Source of the DNA: Bacteroidales bacterium UBA3663
GTDB lineage: Bacteria > Bacteroidota > Bacteroidia > Bacteroidales > UBA3663
Direction: 5' to 3'
NCBI GenBank assembly: GCA_002373755.1
Contig: DFJU01000031.1
Coordinates: 1-19,721 of the forward strand
Length of the DNA: 19,721 nt
Shown here: positions 1-8,586 of the stretch, one piece after another
Layout of the letters: every line of letters begins with the position of its first letter
How positions within the stretch are numbered: the first letter of the stretch is position 1
Program-made: the position numbers and the translations under genes
The notes under the pieces: generated by a model
What the model was told of the DNA's origin: nothing
Databases searched by the model: none
The model's input: the letters and a program-made list of their open reading frames with translations, nothing else

Positions 1-80
1 ACTACATGGGCAAGAACACCATGGAACGGCAGGAATTCATCATCAACAATCTGGTCATCGAAGAGGATGCCGTAAGTTGA
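1..80 (+). CDS. parE: DNA topoisomerase IV subunit B, C-terminal end (partial)
   Basis: Only the last 25 or so codons are present, read in the frame starting TAC at base 3 and ending in TGA at 78-80. The residues YMGKNTMERQEFIINNLVIE resemble the C-terminal end of GyrB/ParE-type type II topoisomerase subunits, where a Met-Gly pair is followed by an acidic/Arg segment and a hydrophobic end. In Bacteroidales the gene next to coaD is often the topoisomerase IV B subunit, which favours ParE over GyrB. ParE supplies the ATPase and Toprim functions for decatenating daughter chromosomes in the cytoplasm. With no catalytic domain visible, the assignment depends on the tail and the neighbour. Confidence 0.72.
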   Translation, partial: YMGKNTMERQEFIINNLVIEEDAVS

Positions 81-155
81 TTTTCGGCCAATGGCACAGT
101 CCCGCACCAGTAATGAAAACCATCGGCCAAAAGCCAAGACAAAAAAACTAACCCA

Positions 156-629
156 ATGAGATTGATATTTCCAGGTTCGTTCGACCCCTTCACCAAGGGA
201 CACGAATCGGTGGTGCGACGCGCACTTGAATTTGCCGACGAAGTCGTCATTGCCGTCGGCCACAACGGACAGAAACGCAGCGGAATGTTCCCCGTCGAGG
301 AGCGTGTGCGCATGATTGCCGAATTCTACCGCAGCGAACCCCGCATCAATGTGACATCGTACACGACGCTGACCACCGACTTCGCCAACGAGCTGCACTG
401 CACACACATCCTGCGTGGCGTGCGTACAGTGATCGACTTCGAGTACGAGCGAGCATTGGCCGACGTCAACCGCCACCTGACCGGCATCGAGACCATCCTG
501 CTCTTCAACGAACCGGCAATGGCCCACATCACATCATCGACCGTGCGCGAGCTGCTCAGTTTCGGCAAGGACGTGAGCGACTTCATGCCCGAAGGCTTCC
601 CGCCGCTGGCACCGATTCACGTCGGATAG
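156..629 (+). CDS. coaD: Phosphopantetheine adenylyltransferase (CoaD)
   Basis: This cytoplasmic nucleotidyltransferase joins 4'-phosphopantetheine and ATP to give dephospho-CoA, the fourth step of coenzyme A synthesis. The 157 residues match the usual family length of about 160. The N-terminal GSFDPFTKGH (residues 7-16) carries the T/HxGH nucleotide-binding signature. RGVR is at 87-90, and SSTVREL at 127-133 corresponds to the second conserved ATP-site motif. The start is the ATG at 156, which follows an A-rich leader with no Shine-Dalgarno sequence, as is normal in this phylum. It lies 75 bp after parE and 30 bp before the protease gene, so it may be co-transcribed with both. Confidence 0.96.
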   Translation: MRLIFPGSFDPFTKGHESVVRRALEFADEVVIAVGHNGQKRSGMFPVEERVRMIAEFYRSEPRINVTSYTTLTTDFANELHCTHILRGVRTVIDFEYERALADVNRHLTGIETILLFNEPAMAHITSSTVRELLSFGKDVSDFMPEGFPPLAPIHVG

Positions 630-659
630 AACAACTTTTTTGACGACATTTACAAACTA

Positions 660-2264
660 TTGAAAATGAACAAATTTTATACCATAGTCGCACTCATCGC
701 CAGCATGTCTTCAATTGCACATGCTGACATCCGCACGGCCCTGTCGGAGATGCAGAACGCCATGCTCTACACCGACTACTTCTATGTCGATACGGTGAAT
801 GCCGACCAATTGGCCGAAAACGCCATAAAAGGCATGTTGAAGGAACTTGACCCTCACTCGACCTACCTGACCAAAGATGAAGTTAAGCAGATGAACGAAG
901 GCCTGGGCGGCAACTTCGAGGGCATCGGCGTGCGCTATCAGATGGAACGCGACACGTTGGTCGTCATCAACACGGTGATCGGCGGCCCGTCGGAGAAAGT
1001 CGGCGTCAAGGCCGGCGACCGCATCGTAGCCGTCAACGACAGCTCGATTGCTGGCCAAAAAATGTCGAACAAGGAAATCCAAAGCCGTCTGCGCGGACCG
1101 AAAGGCACGTTGGTGAAAGTGACAGTGCTACGCGACAACGAGCGCATCGACTTCAACATCACGCGCGACGTGATTCCAGTCTATAGCGTCGATGCATCGT
1201 ACATGGCCGCTCCAGGCATCGGATATATCAAGATTTCACGTTTTGCGCAGACCACACCGAGCGAGGTCGAAACGACCATGAACAAGTTGGCTGAAGAGGG
1301 CATGCGCCACCTCATCATCGACCTGCAAGGCAACGGCGGCGGATATCTGGAGAGCGCCGTGCAGTTGGCGAGCCTCTTTTTGGACCGCGGCGAAATCATC
1401 GTCTATACTGAAGGCCGACGCGAATCGCGCAAGAACCATCTGTCCAACCGTATGCTGCCGTTCAACGGCCGACTGGTCGTCCTGACCGACGAGGAAAGTG
1501 CATCGTCGAGCGAAATCTTCTCGGGAGCAATACAGGACTGGGATCGCGGAGTCATTGTCGGCCGACGCACCTTCGGCAAGGGACTTGTGCAACGGCCAAT
1601 CGAACTGCCAAGCGGAGCAATGATCCGACTGACCATCGCGCACTACTTCACGCCATCGGGCCGCTGCATCCAGAAACCTTACAAAAAGGGCGACGGCGAT
1701 GACTACCGCAAGGACCTCATCACCCGATTCAAGAACGGCGAATACACGTCGGCCGACAGCATCCACCTGCCCGACTCGCTCAAGTTCCAGACCAACGGCA
1801 AACGGACCGTATATGGCGGAGGCGGCATCATGCCCGACGTTTTTGTGCCGATGGACACGACGAAAATGACCAGGACGCACCGCAACATCATTGCACGCGG
1901 CACGTTGAACCGCTGGGTTTTGGCCTACTTCCGCGACCATCAGCGCGAGATGCACACAAAATATCCGAAATTTGAGAAATTCGACAGCGATTTCGTTGTC
2001 ACCGATGCAATGCTGCAGAGCTTGCTTGACGACAGCCGCGCCGACAGCATCACCATCGACAGCGCCGAAATCGCAAAGTCGGCCGAACTGCTCAAAATGC
2101 ACATGAAAGCGCATTTGGCCAGCGACCTCTACGAAGGTGGAGCCTTCAACCGCATCATGAACCGTCGCATAGCTGCCTATAAGGAGGCCATCAGCCTCAT
2201 CGGCGATGAAAAACGCTATGATGCAATCCTGAGGCCGAATGATGCCAAAGCATCGAACAAGTAA
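660..2264 (+). CDS. S41 family C-terminal processing peptidase (PDZ protease)
   Basis: A periplasmic or envelope serine protease of the CtpA/Prc type, which trims or degrades proteins from their C-terminal ends. Residues 1-22 form a signal peptide ending AHA. An N-terminal helical segment (about 25-80) leads into a PDZ domain (about 84-160) that would bind substrate C-termini, followed by the S41 core. The SxSxSE motif gives catalytic Ser282, and FGKG gives Lys307, 25 residues later, as in E. coli Prc. The 534-residue length is typical for Bacteroidota members. A second in-frame ATG at 666 would also leave a good signal peptide. It follows coaD closely. The C-terminal 150 residues are not assigned to a domain. 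Substrates are unknown. Confidence 0.92.
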   Translation: MKMNKFYTIVALIASMSSIAHADIRTALSEMQNAMLYTDYFYVDTVNADQLAENAIKGMLKELDPHSTYLTKDEVKQMNEGLGGNFEGIGVRYQMERDTLVVINTVIGGPSEKVGVKAGDRIVAVNDSSIAGQKMSNKEIQSRLRGPKGTLVKVTVLRDNERIDFNITRDVIPVYSVDASYMAAPGIGYIKISRFAQTTPSEVETTMNKLAEEGMRHLIIDLQGNGGGYLESAVQLASLFLDRGEIIVYTEGRRESRKNHLSNRMLPFNGRLVVLTDEESASSSEIFSGAIQDWDRGVIVGRRTFGKGLVQRPIELPSGAMIRLTIAHYFTPSGRCIQKPYKKGDGDDYRKDLITRFKNGEYTSADSIHLPDSLKFQTNGKRTVYGGGGIMPDVFVPMDTTKMTRTHRNIIARGTLNRWVLAYFRDHQREMHTKYPKFEKFDSDFVVTDAMLQSLLDDSRADSITIDSAEIAKSAELLKMHMKAHLASDLYEGGAFNRIMNRRIAAYKEAISLIGDEKRYDAILRPNDAKASNK

Positions 2265-2291
2265 AAACTAACCCAAAGAAATCATACAACA

Positions 2292-4172
2292 ATGAAAAAA
2301 ATTCTTTCTCTCATCAGTATGAGCCTGCTTGCCATCAGCGCACAGGCAATCACCGTCTTCACAATCGGAGACAGCACAATGGCCAACAAATCGCTAAGCA
2401 AAGACAATCAGGAGCGCGGTTGGGGTCAGATGCTGAGTGGATTCTTCACCGACGACGTCGTAGTCGAAAACCATGCACTCAACGGCCGTTCGTCGCTCAG
2501 TTTCTACTTGGAGGGCGAATGGAAAAAGGTCTATGACAAGATACAGCCGGGCGACTACGTGTTCATCCAGTTCGGCCACAACGACGAAAAGATCAAGTCG
2601 GAAAAACGTGGCACACGTCCCGGCAATCCGGAGCCGAAAGCCTGTCCAGACCAATGGGAAAACAAGGATAAGGACATCATCACGTCGTTCGACGGAATGC
2701 TGCGCCTCTACGTCGAACAGACCAAGGAGAAGGGCGGCATCCCAGTGCTCTTCAATGCCATCGCACGCCGCAACTTCTTCGAAAACAAGAATGCAGCCGA
2801 AGAGGACGACCTGTTCGGCAAAGGCACCACACAGAAACAGGAGGGCGACACCCTCATCGAAACGCACATCATCACCCGCAAGGACGGCACCGTCGATGAC
2901 TATCTGGAGGCTCCACGTCGCGTAGCGCGCGAAATGGGCGTTGCCTTCGTCGAAATGAACAAGATCAGCAAGGACCTGGTGCAGGGAATGGGCATCGAAG
3001 AGAGCAAGAAACTGTTCTGCTGGATTCCTGAAAACACCAATTTGGCCGCACCCAAAGGCCGTCAGGACAACACTCACCTCCGCATTTGGGGCGCACGCCA
3101 GATGTGCCGCGCCACAATCGATGCCATCGGCGAGGCTGCTCCAGCATTGAAGCCCTACATCCGCAAATACGACTTCGTTGTAGCGAAAGACGGCTCGGGA
3201 GACTTCTTCACCGTGCAGGAGGCCATCAACGCCGTGCCCGACTTCAACAGCCAGGAATTCACCATCCTTGTGCAGCCAGGCATCTACAAGGAGAAACTCG
3301 TCATCCCGACCAGCAAGACCCACATCACGATGATTGCCAAGAGCGAGGGCAAGAGCATCATCACCTACGACGATTTTTCGAGCAAGATTTCGCCCGTCAC
3401 AGGCCGCAACCTTGGCACATCGGGCAGCGCATCGGTCTATATCTTTGCCAACTTCTTCGAAGCAATCGGCATGGTGTTCGAGAATTCTGCATCGAACGAA
3501 AGCTGGAACAAGGAGCACAAAGGCGTAGGCCAGGCAGTTGCCGCATTGGTCGTCGGTGACCATGTCATCTTCCGCCGCTGCAAATTTCTCGGCCATCAGG
3601 ACACGCTCTACGCCTATGGCATCAAGTCCGACCCGCGTAGCGACAAGGCAAAGGCCGCAGTGCATGGCGCAAAGATGCCGGCCGACCAGCTGAGCCGCCA
3701 GTACTACGAAGACTGCTACATTCAGGGCACCGTTGACTACATCTTCGGTTGGGCAACGGCCTACTTCAACCGCTGCGAAATGCACTCGTTGGGCGACGGC
3801 TACGTCACTGCCGCAGCCACTCCGGAATACCAGACTTACGGCTACATATTCAACGACTGTAAAATCACGACCGAAGACGGCGTAAAACTCTATTTGGGAC
3901 GTCCATGGCGCCATTGGGCACAGACCGTCTTCATCAACTGCCAGATGGAAAACATCGACGCAACAGGATGGAAATCGTGGGGCAACGACGAGACACCGAA
4001 CACCACCGTGCGCTACGCCGAATATGGCAGCAAAGACCTGAACGGCAAGAAGATAGATACAAAAAATCGCGTAGTGTGGAGCCGACAGCTGTCGAAAAAA
4101 GAGGCTGAGGAGTTCAGCATCGCAAACGTGCTTGGCGGCGTGGACGACTGGAATCCAGTGAATGTGAAATAA
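2292..4172 (+). CDS. Bifunctional pectin esterase: CE12-like SGNH acetylesterase + CE8 pectin methylesterase
   Basis: Secreted enzyme (signal peptide 1-19, AQA) with two esterase domains. Residues 20-285 are an SGNH hydrolase resembling rhamnogalacturonan acetylesterase: GDST with nucleophile Ser28, Gly65 in NGRSS, GHND with Asn97, and DNTH with Asp259/His262. Residues 293-620 are a pectin methylesterase beta-helix: GSGDFFTVQEAINAVP, Gln414, QDTL with Asp437 (acid/base), GTVDYIFG with Asp482 (nucleophile) and LGRPW with Arg537. Both active sites look complete. The expected roles are removal of acetyl and methyl esters from pectin so that lyases and hydrolases can act. The gene starts 27 bp after the protease gene with no promoter I could recognise in between, and is followed by GH105. 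The domain assignments are firm; the exact acetylated substrate is inferred. Confidence 0.93.
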   Translation: MKKILSLISMSLLAISAQAITVFTIGDSTMANKSLSKDNQERGWGQMLSGFFTDDVVVENHALNGRSSLSFYLEGEWKKVYDKIQPGDYVFIQFGHNDEKIKSEKRGTRPGNPEPKACPDQWENKDKDIITSFDGMLRLYVEQTKEKGGIPVLFNAIARRNFFENKNAAEEDDLFGKGTTQKQEGDTLIETHIITRKDGTVDDYLEAPRRVAREMGVAFVEMNKISKDLVQGMGIEESKKLFCWIPENTNLAAPKGRQDNTHLRIWGARQMCRATIDAIGEAAPALKPYIRKYDFVVAKDGSGDFFTVQEAINAVPDFNSQEFTILVQPGIYKEKLVIPTSKTHITMIAKSEGKSIITYDDFSSKISPVTGRNLGTSGSASVYIFANFFEAIGMVFENSASNESWNKEHKGVGQAVAALVVGDHVIFRRCKFLGHQDTLYAYGIKSDPRSDKAKAAVHGAKMPADQLSRQYYEDCYIQGTVDYIFGWATAYFNRCEMHSLGDGYVTAAATPEYQTYGYIFNDCKITTEDGVKLYLGRPWRHWAQTVFINCQMENIDATGWKSWGNDETPNTTVRYAEYGSKDLNGKKIDTKNRVVWSRQLSKKEAEEFSIANVLGGVDDWNPVNVK

Positions 4173-4235
4173 CATCGCCGTCGAACAAAACCTGCACAAA
4201 TGCGAAACAAACACACCCAAAAACAAACATCCAAA

Positions 4236-5417
4236 ATGAAGAAAGTCATCCTCTTGCTCACCGTATGCCTAACATATTGCACGTCCGGCATCGCCATCGA
4301 ACCCAACTCCGTACGCATGGTCAAATCCGAAATCATGCGCAATCCGGAACCACGCACCATCGATTTCGTGGACTACTATAAGTGGAACTACACGCAGGGC
4401 CTCGTGCTCCAGTCGTTCCTGCTCGCGGCCGAACAGCATCCGAACATCGAAGCTACGGTCGATGCCTATGTCAAGCAATACCTCGACAGCATAATCTCGG
4501 CCGACGGCAAAATCAGAGGCTACGCGAAAAATAACTATTCGCTCGACCAGATCAACGCCGGCAAAATGTTGATTATGGCCTACGAAAAGTACAAGGATCC
4601 ACGATTCAAGATTGCGCTCGATACGCTCTACAGCCAGCTGCAAAGCCATCCTCGCGTGGCTGAAGGCGGCTTCTGGCACAAGAAGGCATATCCCAACCAG
4701 ATGTGGCTCGACGGTGTTTATATGGAGGCTCCGTTCTATTGCGAATATGCCAAGCGATACCTGACCGGCGAGGCGCAGGCCAGAGCGTTCGACGACGTCG
4801 TGAACCAGATTATGGTCATCGGCCGCCACACCTACAATTCCGACAACGGCCTTTACTACCATGCCTGGGACGAGGCACATCAGCAGGCCTGGGCCGACCC
4901 GAAAACAGGCCGCGCGCCCCACGTTTGGGGACGTGCCCTGGGCTGGTACTGCATGGCGATGGTCGATGTACTCGGCTTCCTGCCCGAATCGCATCCCGGA
5001 CACGACTCGATCATCTCCATCCTGCAACCGCTTTGCAAAGTGCTGCACGGAATGCGCGACAAGGACTATTGCGCATGGTATCAGGTGATGGACGAAGGCC
5101 AGCGCAACGGCAACTATCTGGAGACATCGTGCACAGCCATGTTCGCCTACACCTTCGTCAAAGGGGCAAAAAACGGATGGTTGGCCGACGAATACCTCAA
5201 ATACGGCAAAGAGGTATATGAGGCGTTGAACACGCACTTCATACGCGAAGATGCCGACAATACCATTTCAATAACACGCGTCTGCGCCGTGGCCGGATTG
5301 GGCGGAAATCCCTACCGCAACGGCTCCTACGAATATTACATCAGCGAACCTGTGCGCGACAATGACCCGAAGGCAACCGGAACGTACATCATGCTTTCAC
5401 TGCTTTTGGAACAGTAG
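4236..5417 (+). CDS. GH105 unsaturated rhamnogalacturonyl/glycuronyl hydrolase
   Basis: GH105 enzymes (YteR/YesR type) hydrate the 4,5-unsaturated uronic acid left at the non-reducing end by pectin lyases, releasing it from rhamnose. From the ATG at 4236 the protein has 393 residues, the usual family size. MWLDGVYMEAPFY (156-168) contains Asp159, matching the catalytic Asp of YteR. HAWDEAHQQAWAD (209-221) and HVWGRALGWY (229-238) are further family signatures in the (alpha/alpha)6 barrel. I prefer the start at 4236 to the in-frame ATG at 4200 because only the former gives a standard signal peptide (MKKVILLLTVCL, cleavage near residue 20). It would act on the products of the PL11 enzyme encoded further right. 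Confidence 0.93.
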   Translation: MKKVILLLTVCLTYCTSGIAIEPNSVRMVKSEIMRNPEPRTIDFVDYYKWNYTQGLVLQSFLLAAEQHPNIEATVDAYVKQYLDSIISADGKIRGYAKNNYSLDQINAGKMLIMAYEKYKDPRFKIALDTLYSQLQSHPRVAEGGFWHKKAYPNQMWLDGVYMEAPFYCEYAKRYLTGEAQARAFDDVVNQIMVIGRHTYNSDNGLYYHAWDEAHQQAWADPKTGRAPHVWGRALGWYCMAMVDVLGFLPESHPGHDSIISILQPLCKVLHGMRDKDYCAWYQVMDEGQRNGNYLETSCTAMFAYTFVKGAKNGWLADEYLKYGKEVYEALNTHFIREDADNTISITRVCAVAGLGGNPYRNGSYEYYISEPVRDNDPKATGTYIMLSLLLEQ

Positions 5418-5456
5418 CACGCATTTGCCGCTAAAATCCTTAAATACCATAATTCT

Positions 5457-5666
5457 ATGTTAAAAGTACTTTTGGCAAGACACCGTCTTACTTATTTCAA
5501 ATTGGCAATCAAACATTGGACAACACCTTGTCACGTCTATAATCTGGCTCACGGCAAACAACCGCACGGACAGAAAGATTCCGACATCTGCCACGACCTA
5601 TTAGACATGAAAATTGTCCATCGGCATCATCATTCGCAAGATCTGAACCACTATAAAATGGATTGA
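5457..5666 (+). CDS. Small His-rich hypothetical protein (69 aa)
   Basis: I do not recognise this gene with certainty. It encodes 69 residues with no signal peptide or membrane segment. Eleven histidines (16%) include an HRHHH run at 55-59. A central stretch, HVYNLAHGKQPHGQKDSD (26-43), looks like a conserved folded core: it recalls, from memory only, short Bacteroidota proteins with an AHGK motif and a D..I...L segment. It fits the gap between GH105 (39 bp) and GH97 (7 bp) and shares their direction, so it may be part of the transcript. The DNA looks less GC-rich than its neighbours. A cytoplasmic role is likely; His clusters could bind metal. A chance ORF cannot be excluded. Confidence 0.55.
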   Translation: MLKVLLARHRLTYFKLAIKHWTTPCHVYNLAHGKQPHGQKDSDICHDLLDMKIVHRHHHSQDLNHYKMD

Positions 5667-5673
5667 AAACCAA

Positions 5674-7623
5674 ATGAAAACATTCCTTATCCTATTCCTT
5701 TCAGCTGTTGCTTCATCGGCCGCAGCCCAGACCGTCAGCAGTCCTGACGGTCGTTTGTGTGTCACCATCCGAACCGGCGCAACGACCACCTACAGCGTCA
5801 CCTTCGACGGTCAGACAGTCATCAACCCATCGGCCGTCGGTCTTATCGCCAACTACGCGAATTTGGCCGACAATCTGACGCACGTCAAGGCCGATGTCGA
5901 TACGGTGCGCAACAGCTACGACATGAATCGCACAAAGGCTTCCCACAGCGATTACGTTGCCACACGGCTGCGCTGCTCGATGCAGAACCCCGACGGCTGG
6001 CCTATCGACATCGTGTTCCAATTGTCGGACAACAACATTGCCATGCGCTATGAAATTGCCAAGCGCAAGGACAAGGAGACTGGCAGCATCCGCGTAATGG
6101 AAGAAAAGACGGCATTCAGTTTCGCCGACGGCACGACAGCCTTCGTCTGCCCACAGAGTGACCCGATGATCGGCTGGAAACGCACAAAGCCGAGCTACGA
6201 AGAGGAGTACAACTACGATGCGCCATTGGACACAAAATCGCGCTACGGACAAGGCTGGACGTTCCCATGCCTGTTCCGCAACGGTTCAAACTGGATTCTG
6301 GTGAGCGAAACGGGCGTTGACAGCCGTTATTGCGCATCGCATTTGTCCGATTTTACGGCCAACACCTCATCTATCGCATTCCCGATGCCGGAAGAGAACA
6401 ATGGCAACGGAACCAGCGAACCGGCATTCGCATTGCCCGGCAACACGCCTTGGCGCACACTGACCATCGGCGACAACCTCGCCCCCATCGCGCAAACGAC
6501 AATCATGTACGACGTGGTTGAGCCTCGCTACGAAACCGAGCACGACTACAAGTTCGGTCGCGGCACTTGGAGCTGGATCCTGTGGCAAGACAATTCAATA
6601 TGCTACGAAGACCAAGTGAAATACATCGACCTCGCAGCCGCAATGGGCTACGAATACGTGCTCGTCGACGACTGGTGGGACGTCCAAATCGGACGCAAGG
6701 AAAACCCAGTGCGCGGCCACGACATCGAAGACGTAATCCGCTACGCGAAATCGAAAGGCGTTGACGTCTTCCTGTGGTACAGTTCAAGCGGCTATTGGAA
6801 CGACATCGTGCAAGGCCCAATCAACTGCATGGACAACAGCATCGTGCGCAAACGCGAAATGCGCTGGATGCAAAAAATGGGTGTAAAGGGCATCAAGGTC
6901 GATTTCTTCGGCGGCGACAAACAAGAGACGATGCGCCTGTATGAAGAGATTCTGTCCGATGCCGACGATGCCGGATTGATGGTCATCTTCCACGGCTGCA
7001 CCCTGCCACGCGGCTGGGAGCGCATGTATCCGAACTACGTGGGCAGCGAAGCCGTTTTGGCCAGCGAAAACCTCTATTTTGACCCACGATTCTGCGAAAA
7101 GGAGGCCGAAAACACCTGCACGCATCCGTTCATCCGCAACGCAGTGGGTGCAATGGAGTTCGGCGGATGTTTCATGAACCGGCACATGAGCCGCGACAAC
7201 AAACGCCGTCATGAGCGCATCACGACCGACTTATTCGAGTTGGCCACGACAGTGCTTTTCCAAAACCCGATACAGAACTTTGCCCTCGCGCCGAACAATC
7301 TGACCGATGCGCCAGCCGTCTGCATGGACTACCTGCGCAACGTGCCGACCACTTGGGACGAAACCCGACTCCTTGGCGGCTATCCGGGCAAAAATGTAGC
7401 TATGGCGCGTCGGCATGGCAACCAATGGTACATCGCTGTGGTCAATGCGGCCGACGAACCGTTCCAGTTCACGCTCGACACCAAGCTGCTCGGCATCGAC
7501 CCGGCATCTTTGCAGATGTACAGCGGCGGAAACGAGCCTGCCGTAACCTCGCCGAAGGTTAAAAAAGGCAAAATAACCGTTAAAGTTTCAAAAAATGACG
7601 GTATCGTCTTTTTAACCAAATGA
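5674..7623 (+). CDS. GH97 family glycosidase, retaining alpha-galactosidase-like
   Basis: Secreted or periplasmic GH97 enzyme (signal peptide 1-18, AAA/Q) of 649 residues, normal for the family. The N-terminal beta-sandwich (about 20-280) begins SSPDGRLCVTI and is followed by a (beta/alpha)8 barrel containing WSWILWQDNS, VLVDDWWD and a C-terminal beta domain. Two subgroups are known: inverting alpha-glucosidases (SusB) and retaining alpha-galactosidases (BtGH97b). Here MGVKGIKVDFF places Asp410 where the retaining nucleophile Asp415 of BtGH97b lies, with a candidate acid/base Glu in the 459-465 stretch. This favours release of alpha-galactose over starch breakdown. The linkage is inferred. 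It follows the small protein gene by 7 bp and precedes DUF2807 by 49 bp. Confidence 0.92.
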   Translation: MKTFLILFLSAVASSAAAQTVSSPDGRLCVTIRTGATTTYSVTFDGQTVINPSAVGLIANYANLADNLTHVKADVDTVRNSYDMNRTKASHSDYVATRLRCSMQNPDGWPIDIVFQLSDNNIAMRYEIAKRKDKETGSIRVMEEKTAFSFADGTTAFVCPQSDPMIGWKRTKPSYEEEYNYDAPLDTKSRYGQGWTFPCLFRNGSNWILVSETGVDSRYCASHLSDFTANTSSIAFPMPEENNGNGTSEPAFALPGNTPWRTLTIGDNLAPIAQTTIMYDVVEPRYETEHDYKFGRGTWSWILWQDNSICYEDQVKYIDLAAAMGYEYVLVDDWWDVQIGRKENPVRGHDIEDVIRYAKSKGVDVFLWYSSSGYWNDIVQGPINCMDNSIVRKREMRWMQKMGVKGIKVDFFGGDKQETMRLYEEILSDADDAGLMVIFHGCTLPRGWERMYPNYVGSEAVLASENLYFDPRFCEKEAENTCTHPFIRNAVGAMEFGGCFMNRHMSRDNKRRHERITTDLFELATTVLFQNPIQNFALAPNNLTDAPAVCMDYLRNVPTTWDETRLLGGYPGKNVAMARRHGNQWYIAVVNAADEPFQFTLDTKLLGIDPASLQMYSGGNEPAVTSPKVKKGKITVKVSKNDGIVFLTK

Positions 7624-7672
7624 CGAAATGCCAGTCATAAAACAGCTTTAACCCTTAAAACAAGTTGAAACA

Positions 7673-8506
7673 ATGAAAAAGTCCTTATTCACCAGCGCAT
7701 TGTTCCTCATTGGAGCACTGACCGCAACGGCATCGGCCGACAATCTGCTCAACATCGGCGGCATCCGCACGAAAATCTATTCATTCTCGACGAAGAGTTT
7801 CGACGGCGCAGCTCGTGAATCGCGGGCAATGCCAAACATCACTGGCATCAGCAACAACGGCCCACTGAACATCGTCTATATCGAGAGCGACAAGAGCGAA
7901 GTCTTCATCGAAGGCGACAAAGAGCTGTTCTGCCGCGTCCAGACACAATACAAGGAGGGTGTGCTCAATGTGTCGCTCGACCCTGGCACCTACCGCAATC
8001 TGTGGCTTCAGGTCGTGGTCTATGCGCCATCGCTCAACAGCATCAAATGCACCGGCAGCGGCAACGTTAAGGCCGACAAAGTCTCATCGCCCGCTGGTGA
8101 AATGGACATCAAGGTGACCGGCAGCGCGGTGGTCAACATCGGCCAACTGAACTGCGCAAACGACCTCGACATGCACATCTCCGGCTCGGGCGACATTCGC
8201 ATGGACAACATCGCTTGCCGCGACCTCGACGTCAACATCACCGGCAGCGGCAACATCTTTGCCAACAAGACCGTCTGCAAGGAACTTGAATGTACTGTGG
8301 TCAGCTCCGGTGGCGCAAAATTCACCGAAATCGAAAGCAGCGAGGCCGATCTGAAAGTGACCGGCAGCGGCGAAATCGCGTTGAAGAGCGGCGAAGTGAA
8401 AGTCATCAAAGCACGTGTGACTGGCAGCGGTTCGATTACGGGCGATGTGAAGCACACGGCAATCGAACAGAAAACGACCGGCTCGGGCATCATCAACCTG
8501 AAGTAA
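7673..8506 (+). CDS. DUF2807 head-GIN-type beta-solenoid envelope protein
   Basis: An exported protein of 277 residues with a signal peptide (1-22, ASA). After a beta-rich start, the C-terminal half repeats a TGSG-like turn at residues 127, 149, 170, 190, 211, 230, 250 and 269. These 19-22 residue steps are those of a right-handed beta-solenoid. This is the DUF2807 / putative auto-transporter adhesin head GIN family, common in Bacteroidota and of unknown function. Cysteines at 161, 182 and 202 fall at the same phase of successive rungs. It is the last gene of the + strand block and is followed by a hairpin at 8538-8575. No enzymatic role is apparent. Whether it serves pectin use or is only a neighbour cannot be told. 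Confidence 0.9.
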   Translation: MKKSLFTSALFLIGALTATASADNLLNIGGIRTKIYSFSTKSFDGAARESRAMPNITGISNNGPLNIVYIESDKSEVFIEGDKELFCRVQTQYKEGVLNVSLDPGTYRNLWLQVVVYAPSLNSIKCTGSGNVKADKVSSPAGEMDIKVTGSAVVNIGQLNCANDLDMHISGSGDIRMDNIACRDLDVNITGSGNIFANKTVCKELECTVVSSGGAKFTEIESSEADLKVTGSGEIALKSGEVKVIKARVTGSGSITGDVKHTAIEQKTTGSGIINLK

Positions 8507-8537
8507 AACAGACAATTGCTTAAAAAATACACATAGT

Positions 8538-8575
8538 GAAACCGCCACCTACCGATGTTAGGAAGTGGCGGTTTC
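8538..8575. terminator. Bidirectional hairpin between convergent genes
   Basis: An 11-bp perfect inverted repeat (GAAACCGCCAC at 8538-8548, GTGGCGGTTTC at 8565-8575) with a 16-base loop lies between the DUF2807 gene (+) and the AraC gene (-). There is no T-run right after the stem on the + strand. On the - strand a T6 run follows about 10 bases later. The position between convergent 3' ends supports a shared terminator. Confidence 0.65.
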
Positions 8576-8586
8576 CGCGTTACTCG

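Noticed and set aside
2394..4226. A 610-codon open frame antisense to the CE12-CE8 gene
   Set aside because: The + strand frame has two complete catalytic domains. The antisense product is a Val/Ala/Asp/His-rich mirror with no recognisable domain, which is expected opposite GC-rich third codon positions.
7591..7613. Small hairpin GACG-GTAT-CGTC followed by T5, resembling a terminator
   Set aside because: It lies inside the GH97 coding region, before its stop codon. Termination there would leave a message without a stop, and the stem is only 4 bp.
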